A stretch of DNA of 9,909 bases from positions 1 through 9,909 of the forward strand of contig JABMMK010000234.1 of assembly GCA_013205605.1 (NCBI GenBank). Direction: 5' to 3'. The notes under the pieces were generated by a model. That model was not told the DNA's origin and did not search any database. It worked only from the letters and a program-made list of their open reading frames with translations. The translations under genes and the position numbers were made by a program. How positions within the stretch are numbered: position 1 is the stretch's first letter; the number at the start of each line of letters is the position of its first letter. Below are positions 1 through 6,337 of the stretch, one piece after another. The DNA comes from Cytophagales bacterium. Lineage in GTDB: Bacteria; Bacteroidota; Bacteroidia; Cytophagales; Spirosomataceae.

Positions 1-64
1 AAAAAAAAATTATCAAGGTCGAAACCCTAAATATTTCTACTTACACACTTTGGGGGATGGTGCC

Positions 65-157
65 CTCTACAGGTTTGAAATTATTAGACGCGAGGTATCG
101 CGTCTCTACAGGTTTGAAATTATTAGACGCGAAGTATCGCGTCTCTACAGGTTTGAA
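65..157. repeat. 39-bp tandem repeat, two full units plus a 15-nt partial
   Basis: Two 39-nt units (65-103 and 104-142) differ at one position, G94 against A133, and are followed by the first 15 nt of a third unit (143-157). Each unit starts CTCTACAGGTTTGAA and contains a palindrome. The partial unit ends immediately before the stop codon of the nucleotidyltransferase gene (TAG read on the minus strand at 160-158), so the repeat forms that gene's 3' flank. The tandem structure is seen directly. That it is a dispersed REP-like family in this genome is inference. Confidence 0.92.
86..144. repeat. Two REP-like palindromes inside the tandem repeat
   Basis: AGACGCGA-GGTA-TCGCGTCT at 86-105 and AGACGCGA-AGTA-TCGCGTCT at 125-144 are perfect 8-bp inverted repeats around 4-nt loops. 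The stems are identical and only the first loop base differs. Both lie just downstream of the minus-strand sugar-kinase/nucleotidyltransferase operon, where such hairpins could stabilise the mRNA 3' end or slow polymerase. No T-tract follows the hairpins on the minus strand, so a classical intrinsic terminator is not supported. Confidence 0.85.
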
Positions 158-1027
158 CTAAAACTCCCCATACGTCTCCTCCAGGTATTTTTGCATCACC
201 AAAATATCCTCCTTGCTCGTTAGGTCGGGCACATTTTCAGCTAAAGGAATGGCGTAAAAACCCTTTCCAGTGCCCTCGCCAAACATAGCCACCGAGGTAG
301 GTAATTCTTTTTCGTTGCGCACCGAGTGAAAAGGTGTGGCCGCCAAAAAAGGTAAAAATGTGCTTGACTCAAATACAAAAATATTCATACTGACACCCAA
401 TCGGCCCAATTGAGCCATCAACTCATCCGCTTGCTCTTGCGTAGGCTTTTCAATAATCTCCAGTAAATACCCATCCGCATCTGTTCTAATTAAAGCAAAA
501 GCCGAAATACGCTCCGCTGGATACAATAAACTATCACGGTGATAAGAAATCAATGCCTGCGTTTCATTGGACGACCAAAGCAATTTAAGTGCATTTACAC
601 TATATAAATTATCCGAATTACAAACGATCACTCGACCCGTTTGCCAAGAATCATGTTGCATTAATGCTTGGTATACCGCATCTGCTGTTCCAGCAGGCTT
701 TTCTCTGTCGGCAGGAATTTGTTGGCGCGCAAACACAATTTGCAAACCCCAACACGCATCCTTTGCCATCAAGGATTCACAATATTCCTGAGAAACAGAA
801 TCCGTCGGATGAAGCAATAACATAACCTCTTCAATTCCTGCTAAATGCGCGTTGTATAATTGATAATCAATTAATGTCTTCCCATTTTTTCCTACTTGAA
901 TCATCCCTTTGGTAACTGAATTTGCCTGGGCAACCAAGGAAGGATCTAAATCTGAACCCCCTTCAGCCATGGCTTTCTTCATCCTTGAGGCCATCCCTCC
1001 TGCTAATATCAATAAACGCTTTTTCAT
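158..1027 (-). CDS. Sugar-nucleotidyltransferase-like protein (NTP_transferase fold)
   Basis: 289 aa. It probably joins a sugar phosphate to an NTP, giving an NDP-sugar and pyrophosphate in the cytoplasm. The N-terminus has the nucleotide-binding signature LAGGMASRM (residues 8-16), followed by VTKGMIQVGKNGKTLIDYQL (38-57), where the Lys and the 'P/Q-x-x-x-K-x-L-I-D' pattern recall the family's sugar/NTP site. GTADAV (113-118) and NSDN (137-140) match the base-binding turn and the metal-binding Asp region. Later, IEKPTQEQADEL resembles the family's 'x-E-K-P' strand. The insertion after SRM is longer than in RmlA/GalU-type enzymes, so the substrate cannot be assigned. It starts at ATG six bases after the stop of the upstream GHMP kinase and is almost certainly co-transcribed with it. 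Together they suggest kinase plus pyrophosphorylase activation of a sugar. The family is confident; the substrate is unknown. Confidence 0.85.
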   Translation of the reverse strand: MKKRLLILAGGMASRMKKAMAEGGSDLDPSLVAQANSVTKGMIQVGKNGKTLIDYQLYNAHLAGIEEVMLLLHPTDSVSQEYCESLMAKDACWGLQIVFARQQIPADREKPAGTADAVYQALMQHDSWQTGRVIVCNSDNLYSVNALKLLWSSNETQALISYHRDSLLYPAERISAFALIRTDADGYLLEIIEKPTQEQADELMAQLGRLGVSMNIFVFESSTFLPFLAATPFHSVRNEKELPTSVAMFGEGTGKGFYAIPLAENVPDLTSKEDILVMQKYLEETYGEF

Positions 1028-1033
1028 ATTATA

Positions 1034-2110
1034 TTAAAAAAATAAACTTTCTGATTCAGACTTAGTGCCCTGGTCTACTCGTATAATATAGGCCTTGCCC
1101 CCTTCTTTTTCAATGGCCTCCACTACTTTTTCTGGATTTTCGGGCGCATAGGCAAACATGCACCCTCCCCCTCCTGAGCCATTTATTTTAGCTCCCAATG
1201 CACCCGAATCTAACGATGCTTGAATCATTCGATCGATTTTAGGAGTAGAAATTCGCTTGTGTTCACGTAAATTTTGTTGATGCTGATTTAACAAATCTCC
1301 TAATTTCTCATCACTCCATTCCACTTCTCCCTCAAACATGGCTTTGGCCGCCAACAAAATATCGCGGTCATCCATATTCGCACTAATTAAAATATATTCA
1401 TCCTTCGTAATCAAATTCTTATGCGCATTCAAATCTGAAAGCGTCGCAGAAGACAAATCAAAGCTTGCATCCTGCTGCTTAATTTTATTTACTCCTCCCA
1501 AGGTTCCAAATTTTACACGAGACAAAATCCCTAAAGTATCTTTTGCCTCCAAAGAATCCCCTAACACAAAGGTTCCCAAATCGCGGGCATACGTCTTAAT
1601 CGAAATCTCCGGTTGGCTTGCTAAGTAAATCACGTTTCCCACCGCCGTAGAATATTGGTCCATCATTCCCCCTGGCTCCGTAAATTCCAAAACCTCCGCC
1701 TCATACGTAATTTCACCTATTTGTTTTTGCGTATATCCCAAATCGTACATGTCATTGAGAAATTTAACCCAAGAAACTAAAAGCGCCGAGGAGCTTGACG
1801 TGCCGGAATTGATGGGAATATTTCCTCTAACCTCAATTTCAAACCCACGTGTTAATTCATGGCCTTTTCGATGAAGTACATTCAAAACGCTTTTAAAATA
1901 ATCTCTTTCTTTGGAATATGGCAAAGGGAAATCGATTGCAAATTCTTCTGTTTTTTCAACATCGGGCAATGAAAAATGCACTACGTTGTCAGCTCTAAAT
2001 TGGCCTTTAACCTGTATTCTTTTAGAAATTGCCGCTGCGATAACGGGTAAGCCTAAGTAATCTTGATGCTCACCAAATAAACAAATTCGGCCCGGCGTGG
2101 ATACGATCAT
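1034..2110 (-). CDS. GHMP-family sugar kinase, galactokinase-like
   Basis: 358 aa, close to the usual length of galactokinase-type GHMP kinases. It should phosphorylate a sugar (or related) hydroxyl with ATP. Motif 1 is PGRICLFGEHQDYLG (6-20), resembling the galactokinase signature GRxNxxGEHxDY but with Cys where Asn is usual. Motif 2, the ATP-binding loop, is NSGTSSSSAL (101-110). GGMMDQYS (147-154) matches the galactokinase GIMDQ region, with Asp151 as the probable catalytic base. Motif 3 is KINGSGGGGCMFA (308-320). The ATG at 2110 is the natural start because motif 1 begins within a few residues. It is the first gene of a minus-strand operon with the nucleotidyltransferase, six bases between them. 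The altered first motif and the partner gene argue against ordinary galK with a Leloir cluster. Glucuronokinase-, arabinokinase- or heptose-kinase-like activity is possible, and the substrate is open. Confidence 0.88.
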   Translation of the reverse strand: MIVSTPGRICLFGEHQDYLGLPVIAAAISKRIQVKGQFRADNVVHFSLPDVEKTEEFAIDFPLPYSKERDYFKSVLNVLHRKGHELTRGFEIEVRGNIPINSGTSSSSALLVSWVKFLNDMYDLGYTQKQIGEITYEAEVLEFTEPGGMMDQYSTAVGNVIYLASQPEISIKTYARDLGTFVLGDSLEAKDTLGILSRVKFGTLGGVNKIKQQDASFDLSSATLSDLNAHKNLITKDEYILISANMDDRDILLAAKAMFEGEVEWSDEKLGDLLNQHQQNLREHKRISTPKIDRMIQASLDSGALGAKINGSGGGGCMFAYAPENPEKVVEAIEKEGGKAYIIRVDQGTKSESESLFF

Positions 2111-2118
2111 AAAATTGA

Positions 2119-2142
2119 ATTTCCGTGGAAATCACGAAATTA
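2119..2142 (-). promoter_or_regulatory. Candidate promoter and palindrome upstream of the kinase operon
   Basis: On the minus strand, TAATTTCG (2142-2135) matches the Bacteroidota -7 consensus TAnnTTTG at all but one fixed position. It would start transcription about 18 nt before the kinase ATG. A perfect palindrome, ATTTCC-GT-GGAAAT (2119-2132), overlaps the expected start site and could be an operator. No convincing -33 element is visible. This is inference from position and consensus. Confidence 0.35.
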
Positions 2143-2153
2143 GAAAAAATTTT

Positions 2154-2161
2154 TACCTTTG
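2154..2161 (+). promoter_or_regulatory. Bacteroidota -7 promoter element (TACCTTTG)
   Basis: TACCTTTG matches TAnnTTTG exactly and lies 20 bases before the ATG at 2182, implying a short leader. It falls downstream of the in-frame GTG at 2125, so a longer N-terminus starting there would lie outside this transcript. The element therefore decides the start of the membrane acyltransferase-like gene. A -33 TTTG is not evident. Confidence 0.6.
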
Positions 2162-2181
2162 ACACGAAAAATAAGCAAATA

Positions 2182-3267
2182 ATGATAACTAAAAGAATAC
2201 CATCTGTAGATTATTTTCGAGGATTTATCTTGTTTTTATTAGCTGCAGAAAGCACTGGCCTTTATAGTCGATTAGGAAAGATCTTCCCTGAGTCTTTTGT
2301 TTTATCCCAATTTAATCATGCGGAATGGCAGGGGCTGCACTTTTGGGATTTAATCCAACCCGGTTTTATGATGATCGCTGGTTCCGCTTTGTACTTTTCT
2401 ACCTATAAACGAATCGACCAAGGAGCCACATATGGCCAACTCTGGCCTAAAGTATTAAAAAGATCTATTTTGCTTTTCATTTGTGGTACGGGTTTACATT
2501 GCTTAGGAAGAGAGAAATTGGTTTTTGAGCTGTGGAATGTGTTGACCCAATTATCTTTTACGACCATCGTGGCTTTCTTTTTATTGCGATTTTCCATCCC
2601 TTTGCAAGTAGCCGCTTCCTTATTTTTGTTGCTTCTAGCACATTCTCTTTATGTATTTACAGATATTCCAGGATTCAACGAACCTTATGTCCGAGATAAA
2701 AATTTCGGATCTTTCATGGACATGGTCTTAATGGGCAAATTAAGTGGGGGGCATTGGATTGCGATTAATTGCATACCTACCGCAGCACACACCATTTGGG
2801 GGGCTTTATTGGGCCGAATTATTCATCGGTCTACTTCGCCAAAAGATCTTTTAAAGACGTTAATTGGCTTGGGAGTTTTAGGTGTAATTGTCGGATATGG
2901 CCTTGACATGGCTGGAATACCCATCATCAAAAGAACCGCCACGCTTTCATTTACCATCGCATCTGCCGGATGGATTTCCTTATTGATGGCGGCTTTTTAT
3001 TATAATTGGTCCACAGAGAAACCAAAAATTTCCGTTCCTGATTACATCCTTTCCTATGGCAAAAACTCCATTTTCATTTATTTGTTTTTTGAGTCCATAG
3101 GGCCAGAATGGCTAAGAGGAGCAACATTCACGTTTGTTGGCGGATTTTTAGAAAAAATAAGCATCTACGGAATGGTCGCCGAAGCCATCAACGCGCTCGT
3201 GGTTTTATATCTCATTACCCGACTAGCGGTTTGGTTGGACAAAAAGAAAATTTACTTTTCGCTCTAA
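2182..3267 (+). CDS. Multipass membrane acyltransferase-like protein (HGSNAT-like / DUF5009 group)
   Basis: 361 aa from the ATG at 2182. The in-frame GTG at 2125 is rejected because a -7 element lies between them. The N-terminus RIPSVDYFRGFILFLL (5-20) is the 'R-x-x-S-x-D-x-x-R-G' opening of HGSNAT/YeiB-like proteins. FNHAEWQGLHFWDLIQP (44-60) matches the human HGSNAT region 'HAxWxGLTxxDLxxP' that carries the acetyl-accepting His, here His46. About ten hydrophobic segments follow, with short loops. HGSNAT itself moves acetyl from cytoplasmic acetyl-CoA onto a glycan amine across the membrane; bacterial relatives are mostly uncharacterised, so a sugar or envelope acyl-transfer role is inference. 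The gene is divergent from the sugar-kinase operon and ends 5 bp from the convergent haemoglobin gene, with no terminator between them. Confidence 0.8.
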   Translation: MITKRIPSVDYFRGFILFLLAAESTGLYSRLGKIFPESFVLSQFNHAEWQGLHFWDLIQPGFMMIAGSALYFSTYKRIDQGATYGQLWPKVLKRSILLFICGTGLHCLGREKLVFELWNVLTQLSFTTIVAFFLLRFSIPLQVAASLFLLLLAHSLYVFTDIPGFNEPYVRDKNFGSFMDMVLMGKLSGGHWIAINCIPTAAHTIWGALLGRIIHRSTSPKDLLKTLIGLGVLGVIVGYGLDMAGIPIIKRTATLSFTIASAGWISLLMAAFYYNWSTEKPKISVPDYILSYGKNSIFIYLFFESIGPEWLRGATFTFVGGFLEKISIYGMVAEAINALVVLYLITRLAVWLDKKKIYFSL

Positions 3268-3272
3268 GGGAT

Positions 3273-3659
3273 TTAGGCTTGGTGGTTGATGTGGTCCAAT
3301 TTATACGCCCAAGTGTCTGCAATATTTCGCGCCTTTAATTTGGCATCTTCTGTTTTAGGACCTTCAAAATGTTCGTCTAAGGTGGCATAAAAAAGTTCGA
3401 GCCAACGAGCAAAATGGGTGGGGGTCAATGGGATTTTTTGATTAATTTCTAGGTGTGGTCGCATCGGGGCACCCTGGTAATTTTTGCCATCCATCAAAAG
3501 CATCTCCCAGAAATCGTACATTTTAGGCAGGTGTTTAGAAAAATCCACATGGGCCACATCCATAAATACGTGACCTACCAAATCATCTGAAGGCATTTTG
3601 GCATAAAATGCATCCACAAAAATCTGAATATCCGCTTTGGTTTCTATGTCCTTTTTCAT
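3273..3659 (-). CDS. Group III truncated haemoglobin
   Basis: 128 aa, the size of the 2-over-2 group III globins. Compared from memory with Campylobacter jejuni Ctb, the haem-pocket residues fall in register: Tyr19 (B10, in DAFYAKM), His43 (E7, in KHLPKMYDFW), the proximal His69 (F8, in MRPHLEI) and Trp86 (G8, in RWLELF). It should be a cytoplasmic b-type haem protein binding O2 or NO. Members of the group are linked to nitrosative/oxidative stress and low-oxygen life, but function varies. Its ATG overlaps the TGA of the haloperoxidase-like gene (shared bases 3656-3659), so translation is probably coupled and no separate promoter is expected. It ends 5 bp from the convergent membrane-protein gene. 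Confidence 0.93.
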   Translation of the reverse strand: MKKDIETKADIQIFVDAFYAKMPSDDLVGHVFMDVAHVDFSKHLPKMYDFWEMLLMDGKNYQGAPMRPHLEINQKIPLTPTHFARWLELFYATLDEHFEGPKTEDAKLKARNIADTWAYKLDHINHQA

Positions 3660-4975
3660 GGGCGCGTCTTGACACGAGCTAAAAGATGTTGGCCTACTTT
3701 ACTACCTTGTATAGCCCCCTCGTTTAAGGCTGGCATAAAATGAATTCCTCCATATAAACGAGAAACCCCTGCCTCATCTGATGCCTGAATGAATGATTTG
3801 AATTTTCTTGGAGGCAATCCATAAGGTATCTCCGTGGAATCCTCAAAGGCAATATTAGCCCCATACAAGCTGGTCAAAACCTCTGCCGCAGCCCTAGAAA
3901 TGGTGCTATGGCCAGACGTATATTCTGGAAAAGGTGGCGTTTGCAGCACAGGAACCCATGATTTATCGATGCTCGCGTTAATAACGGTTTCAGGTCTAAT
4001 GCGGATGGATCTGTATTTCTCGTCCCAACAAGCAATAAAACCGTCAAAGATTCCAATGGAAGTGAGTGCTAATGCCTCAGCCGTTTCATTATACGATTTA
4101 TGTAATTGGCGAGATACTTGGCCCACGATGCCTAGCCAATGTCCACCGGGTGACATCTTCTTAGTTGCAAACATCGCATGACCCGTAATATTCATTTTAA
4201 AGGGATTGCAATCCCAAAAATTGGCAATATTTCTTTGCTCCTCCGTTAAATTTTTGACCGTTTCATAGGACTCCATGACCTCTTTGTAATAAGGACTTCC
4301 TTTGGTTAAATCAAATTTTGAGGGAGTTGGAGCTCTAAACTGGGATGCTGAATCTAGCGTTATGGGACGAATTTTAGTCCAATAGGGTTCCACCGCATCC
4401 ATATAGGCAGGTGGCGTGGGAGTCCAAGTACCTGGTAAATTGGTTACCGTAAACCGTAAACCTCTTGTTTGCTTGTAATTATCCTTAGCTGCGTAACGCA
4501 TCACTGCCGCGGCCACCGAATCTCCGTAGGCAATCGACCTTTCATATACATCGGTAGGTATGCCAATTTTCTGATAATCTTCTTCTAATTTCTTGTCAAA
4601 GTCCTTGTACAATTCTTGGGCAAAAGTTAATTTTTTCCCAACAGCCAAATACGCCCTGGTAGACGCCAAAGGAAAACAATACTCCAAACCTTTTTCCGGT
4701 TGGGGTATTTTCTCGAAGCCATTTAATTGGCCCACCAGCGATTTGAAATTTTTATCTCCAGGAATTGCTGCTTCATATCCTGCGATTCCGGCATACATAT
4801 AAATACGTGCAGAAACTGGAGGCGCAAAAATATCGTGAATAATACTCTCGGTCAACATCAACTCTGCCCGAATTAAATACTCGGGGTTTGCCGCATCTTT
4901 TTGATAATTTGGATTTGTTTTCTGACAGGCACCTAAAAGAATGCTCGCAAAAATAAAGAGTAAAACTTTTTTCAT
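3656..4975 (-). CDS. Vanadium-dependent haloperoxidase-like / PAP2-family lipoprotein
   Basis: 439 aa from the ATG at 4975. The residues start MKKVLLFIFASILLGACQ, a lipoprotein signal with lipobox LGAC and lipidated Cys17, so the protein is exported and membrane-anchored. The C-terminal half carries the vanadate/phosphate pocket: K-x6-RP (Lys320, Arg327-Pro328), SGH (354-356) and SR-x5-H (Ser405, Arg406, His412). These are the ligands of vanadium haloperoxidases, which share the fold of PAP2 acid phosphatases. The Asp usually four residues after the vanadate-binding His is Ala416 here, so halide oxidation is not assured and a phosphatase or other role is possible. An in-frame TTG at 4996 lies inside a -7 promoter element and is rejected. 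The ATG at 4987 is possible but would be almost leaderless and weaken the signal peptide. The gene overlaps the haemoglobin gene by ATGA. Confidence 0.86.
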   Translation of the reverse strand: MKKVLLFIFASILLGACQKTNPNYQKDAANPEYLIRAELMLTESIIHDIFAPPVSARIYMYAGIAGYEAAIPGDKNFKSLVGQLNGFEKIPQPEKGLEYCFPLASTRAYLAVGKKLTFAQELYKDFDKKLEEDYQKIGIPTDVYERSIAYGDSVAAAVMRYAAKDNYKQTRGLRFTVTNLPGTWTPTPPAYMDAVEPYWTKIRPITLDSASQFRAPTPSKFDLTKGSPYYKEVMESYETVKNLTEEQRNIANFWDCNPFKMNITGHAMFATKKMSPGGHWLGIVGQVSRQLHKSYNETAEALALTSIGIFDGFIACWDEKYRSIRIRPETVINASIDKSWVPVLQTPPFPEYTSGHSTISRAAAEVLTSLYGANIAFEDSTEIPYGLPPRKFKSFIQASDEAGVSRLYGGIHFMPALNEGAIQGSKVGQHLLARVKTRP

Positions 4976-4993
4976 ATTAGAGTTCATTGAAAG

Positions 4994-5001
4994 CAAATGT
5001 A
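4994..5001 (-). promoter_or_regulatory. Bacteroidota -7 promoter element (TACATTTG, minus strand)
   Basis: Read on the minus strand, 5001-4994 is TACATTTG, an exact TAnnTTTG match. It lies about 19 bases before the ATG at 4975, in the 44-nt gap after the FAD oxidoreductase gene. It gives the haloperoxidase-haemoglobin pair its own promoter even if readthrough from the upstream gene also occurs, and it excludes the TTG at 4996 as a start. No clear -33 motif is seen. Confidence 0.6.
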
Positions 5002-5019
5002 CGCAAAAACAGAAAAAAA

Positions 5020-6252
5020 TTATTGATGTAAATCAGTTTTCCTGGTTGCTATTATTTTCTCTGCAGCCTTTCGCCCTGAGGATAAAGCCGCTTGCAAAGA
5101 GGGGAAAAGTGTGTAATCCCCCGCTAAAATAATATTTTTCCCTTCTGCTTTTTGGCAAACTTCCTTAAAACATCCCAACTTAAATAATGAATGTGGGATA
5201 GAAAAAGATTTCAAATAAGTAAAATCGGCCTGCGAAAGGCTTAAAACATTAGCTAATTCCCTTACAATTTCCACGTCAGAAACTTCTTTTTGGAGACTAG
5301 TTGCCGAAATCAAATGTTTCCCTTCAGGAGCTAGCGAAGGATTCACTTGGCTTATGCAGGAAAAATGTAACATGGGACTTGAATTCAATGGCATCAAATG
5401 AATAAGGGGCAATGAAGTTTCAAGATTCCTGTCCAAACTAAAATAAAAAGTCTTCGAACTAAAATGAGCGTTTTCAGGAAAATCGATATTCAATAAATCA
5501 CAGGCCTGTTTGGGATCTGTGGCTAAAACCAAATGGTCAAAATGGATCGTATTCCCATTACTTAATTGAAGCGATTTCTCCTGGATTTCAATGACGGAAA
5601 CCCCAGTCAGCAGTTTTTCTTTGGGAATTCTTGAAGCTAAATCTAAAGCGATATCGCCTATGCCATGTTTGGGCAAGGCAGCTTTCCCCTCTAAAAACTG
5701 CTTCATGTAATAGAAAAATAAGGAGGCCGGCGGGGTCAATTGATCATCCAAAAATATACCGGCAAAAAAAGGCCTTAAAAAAATGCGCTGAAACTTTTCT
5801 GAAAAACGATATCTCGAGATGAGTTCAGAAGTCGTTTCTGTATCTGAACTTAAAGGTGAAATCGAGCCCTGCGTTTTAAGCCAAATCCAAGCTAATTTCA
5901 AAAGGTCAAAAATACTGGCCCCTGATGATCGGATATTTTTTAAAAACAAAAAAGGTGATTTTAAGGGATTGAGAAAAGGCTTAAATTTTCCGTCTTGCAA
6001 CACATAAGCACCCGAATGAAAATAAGATAAATCCCATTTAGATAATCGAAGACTTCGTTGGACTTCCGGATATGCCGTTTGTAAAACTTGGAAACCGTGA
6101 TCTAAAGTATAGCCTTGAAATGATTCACTTTGGACTCTACCGCCTAATGACATTGATTTTTCAATTAAAATAAAATCAAGCCCTTTGCTTTGTAAAATTT
6201 GAGCTGCTTGTAAACCTGCTATTCCGCCGCCCACGATCACAATTGAATTCAT
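5020..6252 (-). CDS. FAD-dependent oxidoreductase, amine-oxidase/phytoene-desaturase-like
   Basis: 410 aa, a typical length for the flavin-containing amine oxidoreductase family. The N-terminus is a textbook dinucleotide-binding fold, IVIVGGGIAGLQAA (4-17), followed by Glu31 in LIEKSMSLGGRV, which binds the FAD ribose, and the family's GGR (38-40). The C-terminus has the second FAD contact, ILAGDYT (375-381), and the closing helix SLQAALSSGRKAA (385-397). The middle (about 60-340) is the variable substrate domain, so the reaction cannot be named. Relatives include protoporphyrinogen oxidase, carotenoid desaturases/isomerases and amine oxidases. No carotenoid or haem genes lie nearby to favour one. 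The ATG at 6252 leaves the glycine motif at the usual distance. It is divergent from the hydrolase-CBS-nadK operon and upstream of, but probably separately promoted from, the haloperoxidase gene. Confidence 0.87.
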   Translation of the reverse strand: MNSIVIVGGGIAGLQAAQILQSKGLDFILIEKSMSLGGRVQSESFQGYTLDHGFQVLQTAYPEVQRSLRLSKWDLSYFHSGAYVLQDGKFKPFLNPLKSPFLFLKNIRSSGASIFDLLKLAWIWLKTQGSISPLSSDTETTSELISRYRFSEKFQRIFLRPFFAGIFLDDQLTPPASLFFYYMKQFLEGKAALPKHGIGDIALDLASRIPKEKLLTGVSVIEIQEKSLQLSNGNTIHFDHLVLATDPKQACDLLNIDFPENAHFSSKTFYFSLDRNLETSLPLIHLMPLNSSPMLHFSCISQVNPSLAPEGKHLISATSLQKEVSDVEIVRELANVLSLSQADFTYLKSFSIPHSLFKLGCFKEVCQKAEGKNIILAGDYTLFPSLQAALSSGRKAAEKIIATRKTDLHQ

Positions 6253-6254
6253 AT

Positions 6255-6287
6255 TAAGTTTATATTTTCATAAACATTTTAAACTTA
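6255..6287. promoter_or_regulatory. Inverted repeat in the divergent intergenic region
   Basis: TAAGTTTA (6255-6262) and TAAACTTA (6280-6287) form a perfect 8-bp inverted repeat separated by 17 bp. A smaller pair, GTTTAT (6258-6263) and ATAAAC (6270-6275), is nested inside. Read on the minus strand, 6287-6280 is TAAGTTTA, one base from the -7 consensus, and would give the oxidoreductase a leader of about 20 nt. The site could combine a promoter with a regulator site for one or both divergent genes. AT-richness makes chance occurrence quite possible. Confidence 0.3.
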
Positions 6288-6326
6288 CAAAAGTTTGAAG
6301 TGTTTTTACTAATTTGCAGATTAAAT

Positions 6327-6331
6327 GGGAG
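6327..6331 (+). promoter_or_regulatory. Shine-Dalgarno-like GGGAG deciding the hydrolase start
   Basis: GGGAG ends six bases before the ATG at 6338, good ribosome-binding spacing. The other genes here show no such site, as is common in Bacteroidota. It favours the ATG at 6338 over the in-frame TTG at 6314, which has no comparable signal and would add a poorly conserved-looking extension of eight residues. Confidence 0.4.
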
Positions 6332-6337
6332 CTCGGA

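Noticed and set aside
1..64. Gene or RNA in the left margin
   Set aside because: There is no open frame with a recognisable product, and only a short A-run and unremarkable sequence are visible.
86..144. Intrinsic terminators for the kinase/nucleotidyltransferase operon
   Set aside because: The hairpins are good, but no T-tract follows either of them on the minus strand, so only a possible 3'-end stabilising role is suggested.
567..825. Plus-strand open frames opposite the nucleotidyltransferase
   Set aside because: They lie wholly antisense to a well-supported gene, overlap each other and show no family motif. Similar shadow frames at 1338-1628, 3834-4181, 4593-4802, 5631-6007, 6693-6951 and 9426-9626 were rejected for the same reason.
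3268..3272. Bidirectional terminator between the convergent acyltransferase-like and haemoglobin genes
   Set aside because: The gap is five bases, and no stem-loop with a T-run was found spanning the two gene ends.
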